DNA from: Methylomarinum sp. | Lineage (GTDB): Bacteria > Pseudomonadota > Gammaproteobacteria > Methylococcales > Methylomonadaceae | Length of the DNA stretch: 20,278 nt | NCBI GenBank assembly: GCA_013139755.1 | Contig: WTAG01000188.1 | Coordinates: 1 to 20,278 of the forward strand | Reading direction: 5' to 3' | Shown here: positions 15,796 through 20,278 of the stretch, in pieces | How positions within the stretch are numbered: the first letter of the stretch is position 1 | Layout of the letters: each line of letters starts with the position of its first letter | Position numbers and translations under genes: made by a program | Notes under the pieces: generated by a model | Told to the model about the DNA's origin: nothing | The model's database searches: none | Seen by the model: only the letters and a program-made list of their open reading frames with translations

Positions 15796-16485
15796 ATGAC
15801 TGATCAACAATCACAATATGCTTCATCGGGTGTGGAAGCACTGATAGAGCGTTTAAAAAACGAAGGTGTCGCTGCAGGACAAGAAAAGGCTGAAGATATA
15901 GTCATCAATGCCCAAAAACGTGCCGAATGGATTATAGAAGAGGCAGAGCTTGAAGCCAAAATATTATTAGATAATGCACATAAAGAAGTAGAGGCTTTAA
16001 AAAGATCGGGGCAGGATGCCTTAAAACTGGCGACTAGAGATGCCTTATTAAAGCTAAGGGATAGTTTGTTAGGTAGTTTTAGCCATGAAGTTATGCGTGT
16101 TGTGGGTGAACAAATGACAGAGGATGACTTCACCGAGAAATTAATTTTGTCGTTAGCGGGTGCAGTAAGAGAAAAGTCAGGGATTGATGAAAATAAAGCG
16201 ATTGTTATTAGCTTACCCGAGCAGCGTATTGGTGTAGAAGAATTACGTCAGAACCCAGAAGAATTAAAGCAAGGACAGTTATCTCATTACACTGCGGCTA
16301 TTGCTACCAATCTGTTAAGAAAAGGGGTTAGCTTTGAAGTTTCAGAGCAAATAAAAAACGGTTTATCTATCCGTTTAGTGGATGACGAAATGAGTATAGA
16401 GTTTACGGATGAGATGGTTTCTTGTCTATTATTAGAGCATTTGCAGCCGCGCTTTAGGGCGTTGCTACAAGGAATAGTTAAATAG
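15796..16485 (+). CDS. atpE: V-type ATPase subunit E (peripheral stalk)
   Basis: This 229-residue protein forms the peripheral stalk that holds the head against rotation. The N-terminal ~90 residues form a long charged alpha-helix rich in Ala, Glu and Lys ('AEWIIEEAELEAKILLDNAH' region), followed by a globular C-terminal domain. No subunit G/H, its usual coiled-coil partner in archaeal enzymes, is encoded in the operon, so either E pairs with itself, with an unlinked gene, or with another subunit. Assignment rests on length, helix pattern and operon position more than on sharp motifs. It follows K by 3 bases and precedes the DUF2764 gene by 4. Confidence 0.83.
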   Translation: MTDQQSQYASSGVEALIERLKNEGVAAGQEKAEDIVINAQKRAEWIIEEAELEAKILLDNAHKEVEALKRSGQDALKLATRDALLKLRDSLLGSFSHEVMRVVGEQMTEDDFTEKLILSLAGAVREKSGIDENKAIVISLPEQRIGVEELRQNPEELKQGQLSHYTAAIATNLLRKGVSFEVSEQIKNGLSIRLVDDEMSIEFTDEMVSCLLLEHLQPRFRALLQGIVK

Positions 16486-16489
16486 CATT

Positions 16490-17170
16490 ATGAATTATCC
16501 TGCTAATTGTAAATATGCTTTATTAATCACTAGTCTGCCATCGCATAAAAATTCATTATTTGATGAAAAGCATACCCCGCTTTCAAGAATACAGCTAGAT
16601 AAACGTCTTGCGTTATTGGATGAAAAAGATGCCTCTGATTTGTTAAAGATTGAAGGTTTATTGCATTGGCCACAAATAAAAAATGAAATCGATTCAACTT
16701 TTGTCGATGAAACTCTATCTTCCATTGCATCTATTGATAATGATTTTATAAAAAACATTATTATTTGGCGATTAGAATTGCGCATTATTCTGGCTGCCTT
16801 AAGAATGCGAAATCAAGGTTTAAAACAAGCACCTGATGAAAAGCTATTTGGTTTTGATAGCTGGCATTTTTATATTTCTAATTACTGGCATGAAGCGGAC
16901 TTTGGTTTAAGTCAACGGTTGCCTTGGGTGGCCAAAGTGAATGAATTGTTATTAGCTGGAAAAAGCTTTCAATTAGAGGAATTATTATTAAGTATCGTTT
17001 GGGAACATTATCAACGACAAAGTCTGGGGCATTATTTTGATTTTGAAGCGGTGATTATTTATGTGTTGCGCTGGGATATGATTTCACGCTGGAGTGGAAA
17101 TGATAAAACCTTAGCCCTGACACGATTTAATCATTTACTCGATAGCGGCTTACAACAGATAGATTTATGA
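16490..17170 (+). CDS. DUF2764 family protein, probable V-ATPase C-like subunit
   Basis: This encodes 226 residues, mostly helical, with no signal peptide or membrane segment. The opening 'YALLITSLPSH' and the later 'IIWRLELRIILAALRMRNQG' and 'VIIYVLRWDMISRW' segments fit the DUF2764 family, which is found in V-ATPase operons of Chlamydiae, Bacteroidetes and spirochaetes, between E and A just as here. Because these operons lack a recognisable C/d subunit, the family is the best candidate for the cap that joins rotor shaft to c-ring. That role is inference. The stop overlaps the start of subunit A by four bases (ATGA), implying coupled synthesis. Confidence 0.8.
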   Translation: MNYPANCKYALLITSLPSHKNSLFDEKHTPLSRIQLDKRLALLDEKDASDLLKIEGLLHWPQIKNEIDSTFVDETLSSIASIDNDFIKNIIIWRLELRIILAALRMRNQGLKQAPDEKLFGFDSWHFYISNYWHEADFGLSQRLPWVAKVNELLLAGKSFQLEELLLSIVWEHYQRQSLGHYFDFEAVIIYVLRWDMISRWSGNDKTLALTRFNHLLDSGLQQIDL

Positions 17171-18984
17171 TGAAGGAAAAGCAAACCACTGCAAAAATTA
17201 TTGCTGTTCAGGATGATATCGTTTCAATTAAAACAGATGCAGGTGCATCAACACCGTTAACTAAAAATGAAGTGGTCTATATTTTACCTAGCCGTAGCTC
17301 AACGCCATATACCGAACGTTTAAAAGCTGAAGTATTACGCATTAAAGGCGATACGGCAGATGCTCAAGTGTATGAAAGTACTCAGGGTGTAGGGGTAGGT
17401 GATCCTGTCGAACAAACTGGCGAAATGCTTTCGGTTGAATTAGGGCCAGGCTTGTTAGGGCATGTTTATGATGGCTTGCAAAATCCCTTGCTTGATCTGG
17501 CTTCTGGGTATGGTTTTTTTTTACCAAGAGGGCTAGATTTGCCGGCTTTGGATATCAATACAAAATGGGCATTTACACCTTGTGTACAAACCGGTGACAT
17601 TTTAAAGATTGGTTCTGTGATTGGTACAGTTATCGAGAGAGGCTTTACACATAAAATCATGTTACCTTTTGATCTTGAGGATGAGGTTGAAGTCAGTTGG
17701 ATTCAAGAAGGGCAGGTAACTGTGCTAGAGCCAGTTGCCAAAGTGATGTTGAAACAAGGAAAAGAAAGAATCATCACTTTGCGTCAGCGCTGGCCAGTTC
17801 GTAAACAAATTCCAGAGAAGTTGCTTAAACATAATGTGGTTCAAAGGCAATACCCTACCGAACCGTTAATCACCCATTTACGTTTGATCGATACCTTCTT
17901 TCCCATTGCAAAAGGTGGAACGGGCTGTATTCCAGGGCCTTTTGGCGCAGGTAAAACAGTTTTGCAGAATTTGATTTCCAGAAATTCAGATGTCGATATT
18001 GTGATAGTTGTTGCTTGTGGTGAGCGTGCTGGCGAGGTGGTAGAAACCATAACTGAATTACCCAAAATGAGTGACCCCAAAACAGGGGGATCTCTGATGG
18101 ATAGAACTATTATTATTTGCAATACCTCATCTATGCCCGTTGCTGCACGTGAAGCTTCTATTTATACGGGGATTACATTGGCTGAGTATTATCGTCAAAT
18201 GGGTTTGGATGTCTTGTTATTGGCTGATTCCACTTCTCGTTGGGCGCAAGCAATGCGTGAAACATCAGGGCGTTTAGAGGAGATTCCTGGGGAAGAGGCT
18301 TTTCCGGCTTATTTGGACTCAGCGATAAAAAGTTTGTATGAACGAGCAGGGGTTGTGGTTAATAGTGATGGATCTAAGGGAAGCTTAACCATGATAGGTA
18401 CAGTATCACCAGCCGGCGGGAATTTTGAAGAGCCTGTTACCCAGTCAACTTTGGGTACGGTAAAAACATTTTTAGGATTAAGTTCGGACAGGGCATATAA
18501 ACGCTTTTATCCCGCTGTTGATCCTTTGCTGTCATGGTCTCGTTATAGTGAGCAATTAAATGCTTGGTTTGCAAAAGAACTAGATCCTAAATGGACCGAA
18601 AATGTGCATGAAATGCTTGGGCTGTTAGAAAAAGGTGAAAATATCTATCAAATGATACAAGTTGCTGGTGAGGAAGGCATTTCATTAGATGATTATGTGA
18701 TTTATCAACAATCCCTGTTTTTAGATATGGTCTACCTACAACAAGATGCCTTTGATGAAGTGGACGTTGCCGTGCCGATAAACCGCCAAAAAGAAACCTT
18801 TAATAGAATAATAGCCTTGGTTAGGGCAAAGTATGATTTTACTGACCAAGAACAGGCAAGATCATTTTTTGTTAAATTAACAGGGTTATTTAAAAACTTG
18901 AATTATGCGCGATACAACTCAGCAGAATATGCAGGACTGCTTGTTAAAATACACACATTTTCTGAGAAAACGTTTTTGGATTGA
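17167..18984 (+). CDS. atpA: V-type ATPase subunit A (catalytic)
   Basis: This 605-residue protein is the ATP-hydrolysing subunit of the head. Walker A is GPFGAGKT at 257-264 (K263), the catalytic Glu is E286 in 'CGERAGE', and Walker B ends in D354 of 'LLADSTSRWA'. The A-type non-homologous insert ('ASGYGFFLPRGLDLPALD', about 112-129, running on to about 190) distinguishes it from F1 beta. The bacterial/archaeal-type C-terminal helical domain follows. Length is typical (580-610). It is last in the operon, although in chlamydial-type operons A precedes B. An alternative ATG lies one codon later at 17170. No clear terminator follows before the REP-like repeat at 19003. Confidence 0.95.
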   Translation: MMKEKQTTAKIIAVQDDIVSIKTDAGASTPLTKNEVVYILPSRSSTPYTERLKAEVLRIKGDTADAQVYESTQGVGVGDPVEQTGEMLSVELGPGLLGHVYDGLQNPLLDLASGYGFFLPRGLDLPALDINTKWAFTPCVQTGDILKIGSVIGTVIERGFTHKIMLPFDLEDEVEVSWIQEGQVTVLEPVAKVMLKQGKERIITLRQRWPVRKQIPEKLLKHNVVQRQYPTEPLITHLRLIDTFFPIAKGGTGCIPGPFGAGKTVLQNLISRNSDVDIVIVVACGERAGEVVETITELPKMSDPKTGGSLMDRTIIICNTSSMPVAAREASIYTGITLAEYYRQMGLDVLLLADSTSRWAQAMRETSGRLEEIPGEEAFPAYLDSAIKSLYERAGVVVNSDGSKGSLTMIGTVSPAGGNFEEPVTQSTLGTVKTFLGLSSDRAYKRFYPAVDPLLSWSRYSEQLNAWFAKELDPKWTENVHEMLGLLEKGENIYQMIQVAGEEGISLDDYVIYQQSLFLDMVYLQQDAFDEVDVAVPINRQKETFNRIIALVRAKYDFTDQEQARSFFVKLTGLFKNLNYARYNSAEYAGLLVKIHTFSEKTFLD

Positions 18985-19002
18985 TAACTAAGTTTTTTGT
19001 AG

Positions 19003-19035
19003 ACTTGATGTAACGAAGTGAAATCAAGGTTACAT
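19003..19035 (+). repeat. REP-like repeat, third copy, before the FNT gene
   Basis: The core CGAAGTGAAATCAAGG matches the copies at 11303-11328 and (inverted) 11381-11412. It can fold as ATGTAAC/GTTACAT (19008-19014 with 19029-19035) or alternatively as CTTGAT/ATCAAG (19004-19009 with 19023-19028). It sits 19 bases after the subunit A stop and may act as its 3' structure. It ends 24 bases before the FNT start codon. Confidence 0.65.
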
Positions 19036-19059
19036 TTGTTTTTAATTAAGGATTTAAAT

Positions 19060-19887
19060 ATGGAAAATTTTAATATTGATGCTTATAAACCCAAAGAAAT
19101 TGCTAATCGTATAGAACAAATTAGCATTAGTAAAAGTACATTAGACCCCTATAAAGTCTTTGCACTTTCTTTATTGGCTGGTGCTTTTATTGCTTTTGCC
19201 GCAGTGTTTTATACTATTGTTATCCATGATTCCACGTTAGGTGCAGGTATTACCCGTTTAGTGGGCGGCTTCGTCTTTTCTCTTGGTCTGGTTTTAGTTA
19301 TTGTTGCAGGGGCGGAATTATTTACTGGTAATAATTTATTAGTCATGGCCTATGTTGATAAAAAAATAAGCTTTAAGCAACTGATGATTAACTGGGTCGT
19401 GGTTTTTTTTGGAAACCTTGTAGGGTCTTTAGGCGTAGTTTTTTTAATATACTTAAGCGATCAATGGTTAATAAGTGATGGAGCCGTTGGGGCTAAAGCT
19501 GTGATGATTGCCAATAGTAAAGTCAATTTAAACTTTATTGTTGCTTTTTCTCGCGGTATTTTATGTAATGCCATGGTTTGTATGGCTGTGTGGTTATGTT
19601 TTGCGTGTCATACGGTTACTGATAAAATATTAGCGATTATATTTCCCATTACGGGGTTTGTGGCGATGGGGTTTGAGCATTCCATCGCCAATATGTATTT
19701 TATCCCTGCGGGAATGATCGCAGAGATGAATCCAGATATTCATTCGCTGATTAATGCTTCGGTTGATCTATCAAATCTTAATATTTCAGGATTCATGTTT
19801 AACCTGTTCGCTGTCACATTAGGAAATATTGTGGGAGGGAGTGTATTTGTAGGTTTGATTTATTGGTTTATTTATTTAAGGGATTAA
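19060..19887 (+). CDS. Formate/nitrite transporter (FNT) family channel
   Basis: This 275-residue inner-membrane protein has six predicted helices forming the pentameric FNT fold. The start is ATG 19060, seven bases after AAGGA; a GTG at 19018 in the same frame lies inside the repeat and is rejected. Family marks are 'GAELFTGNN' (84-92) with the Thr of the gating loop (T89), 'SRGILCNAMVCMAVW' (164-178) and 'GFEHSIANMYFIPAG' (204-218) with the central pore His H207. The FEHSIANM form is common in FocA-like formate channels, but formate, nitrite and hydrosulfide members are not separable by eye. fdhD and mobA earlier in the window make formate plausible. Confidence 0.88.
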   Translation: MENFNIDAYKPKEIANRIEQISISKSTLDPYKVFALSLLAGAFIAFAAVFYTIVIHDSTLGAGITRLVGGFVFSLGLVLVIVAGAELFTGNNLLVMAYVDKKISFKQLMINWVVVFFGNLVGSLGVVFLIYLSDQWLISDGAVGAKAVMIANSKVNLNFIVAFSRGILCNAMVCMAVWLCFACHTVTDKILAIIFPITGFVAMGFEHSIANMYFIPAGMIAEMNPDIHSLINASVDLSNLNISGFMFNLFAVTLGNIVGGSVFVGLIYWFIYLRD

Positions 19888-19911
19888 AGGTGATATATCC
19901 GATCTGATAGA

Positions 19912-20278
19912 GTGTGTACTTCTAATCGTACTTTGCTACTTAGTCTATTTGTAATCGTATTTATTTGGATTGCCTGGTATAGCTATACTTACCCCAATTC
20001 ACTTCAGGTGATAGTGAAAAATTGGCCAATTACGCTCACCATGGTATTTGGGTCTTTTATAGCAGGTGCTACCAGTGAAGGGGGAGGTGCAATTGCTTTC
20101 CCAATATTCACTAAAGTCCTTCATATTTCTCCGTTAGATTCTAAGGTTTTTTCCTTGGCAATTCAGAGTATAGGCATGATGGCGGCTACCTTAACGATTA
20201 TTGTCATACGTATAAAGGTAGAATGGCGCGTTATTTTATGGGCGAGCATAGGTGGACTGTTTGGCGTTGTTTTCTCAT
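19912..20278 (+). CDS. TauE/SafE-like permease, 5' part (cut by window edge)
   Basis: A frame open from 19894 runs off the window end and encodes a hydrophobic N-terminus, a first membrane segment (VIVFIWIAWY), then 'VFGSFIAGATSEGGGAIAFP', 'VLHISPLDSKVFSLAIQSIGMM' and further membrane segments. The 'GATSEGGGAIAFPIFTK' block is typical of a TauE/SafE subgroup, a family of putative sulfite/anion exporters. The start is uncertain: GTG 19912 is proposed, but AAAGGTGA at 19886-19893 is then too far away, and a TTG at 19933 is also possible. No in-frame ATG precedes the first membrane segment. It follows the FNT gene by 24 bases and is probably co-transcribed. Confidence 0.72.
   Translation, partial: MCTSNRTLLLSLFVIVFIWIAWYSYTYPNSLQVIVKNWPITLTMVFGSFIAGATSEGGGAIAFPIFTKVLHISPLDSKVFSLAIQSIGMMAATLTIIVIRIKVEWRVILWASIGGLFGVVFS

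Noticed and set aside
15804..16133. 109-codon open frame opposite subunit E
   Set aside because: Composition is Ser/Ala-rich as expected from the complement of a Glu/Lys/Ala helix; no family resemblance.
17841..18122. 93-codon open frame on the minus strand opposite the Walker A region of subunit A
   Set aside because: The sense strand has clear catalytic motifs; the antisense frame is a by-product of its codon use.
19018..19059. GTG start for the FNT gene
   Set aside because: The codons lie within a dispersed repeat, and ATG 19060 has AAGGA at good spacing.
1..20278. CRISPR arrays, tRNA or rRNA genes, insertion sequences, prophage genes
   Set aside because: No regularly spaced direct repeats, no cloverleaf-like segments, and no transposase, integrase or phage proteins were seen on either strand.

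Overview
The window looks like chromosomal DNA of a low-GC (by eye roughly 40 %) gammaproteobacterium. HtpX, MobA, FdhD, a DUF2835 protein, YfiR and an FNT channel are all of proteobacterial type. A methylotroph-like lineage such as Methylococcales is possible: there is a PQQ-type dehydrogenase, formate-handling genes and many REP-like palindromes. The taxon is inference. The DNA is gene-dense, and no stretch over 300 bases lacks a gene.

Layout. (1) 1-51 is the 3' tail of an RNase HI gene, followed by a hairpin repeat. (2) 273-1209, minus strand: two small lipoproteins, the second of the DUF302 family. (3) 1227-2661, plus: mobA-fdhD, overlapping genes for molybdenum cofactor nucleotide attachment and formate dehydrogenase sulfuration. 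(4) 2663-7991, minus: a TonB-dependent receptor, a YfiR protein and a hybrid histidine kinase with a CHASE8-like sensor, arranged as one operon. (5) 8163-9365, minus: htpX and a DUF2835 gene, separated by a hairpin and a run of ten G. (6) 9481-11273, plus: a secreted PQQ-type sugar dehydrogenase and a Nudix ADP-ribose pyrophosphatase. (7) 11460-18984, plus: a seven-gene V/A-type ATPase operon in the order B-D-I-K-E-DUF2764-A. (8) 19060-20278, plus: an FNT formate/nitrite channel and the 5' part of a TauE/SafE-like permease.

How the genes fit together. The V-ATPase is the short chlamydial/Bacteroidetes/spirochaete type, with no recognisable F, G or canonical C subunit. Its K (c-ring) subunit keeps residues equivalent to the Na+ ligands of Enterococcus hirae NtpK, so a Na+-translocating enzyme is predicted. 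The receptor-YfiR-CHASE8 kinase trio resembles the YfiR/YfiN repressor-sensor pair with a phosphorelay kinase as output instead of a diguanylate cyclase. FdhD and MobA (formate dehydrogenase maturation) and the FNT channel both point to formate metabolism, though no formate dehydrogenase is present here.

No wholly new system is evident. The points most worth a second look are the permuted V-ATPase operon with a REP-like hairpin inside it, the receptor-YfiR-kinase module with a receiver that has lost its phosphoacceptor, an FdhD with a displaced CxxC motif, and several precise palindromes at gene boundaries.
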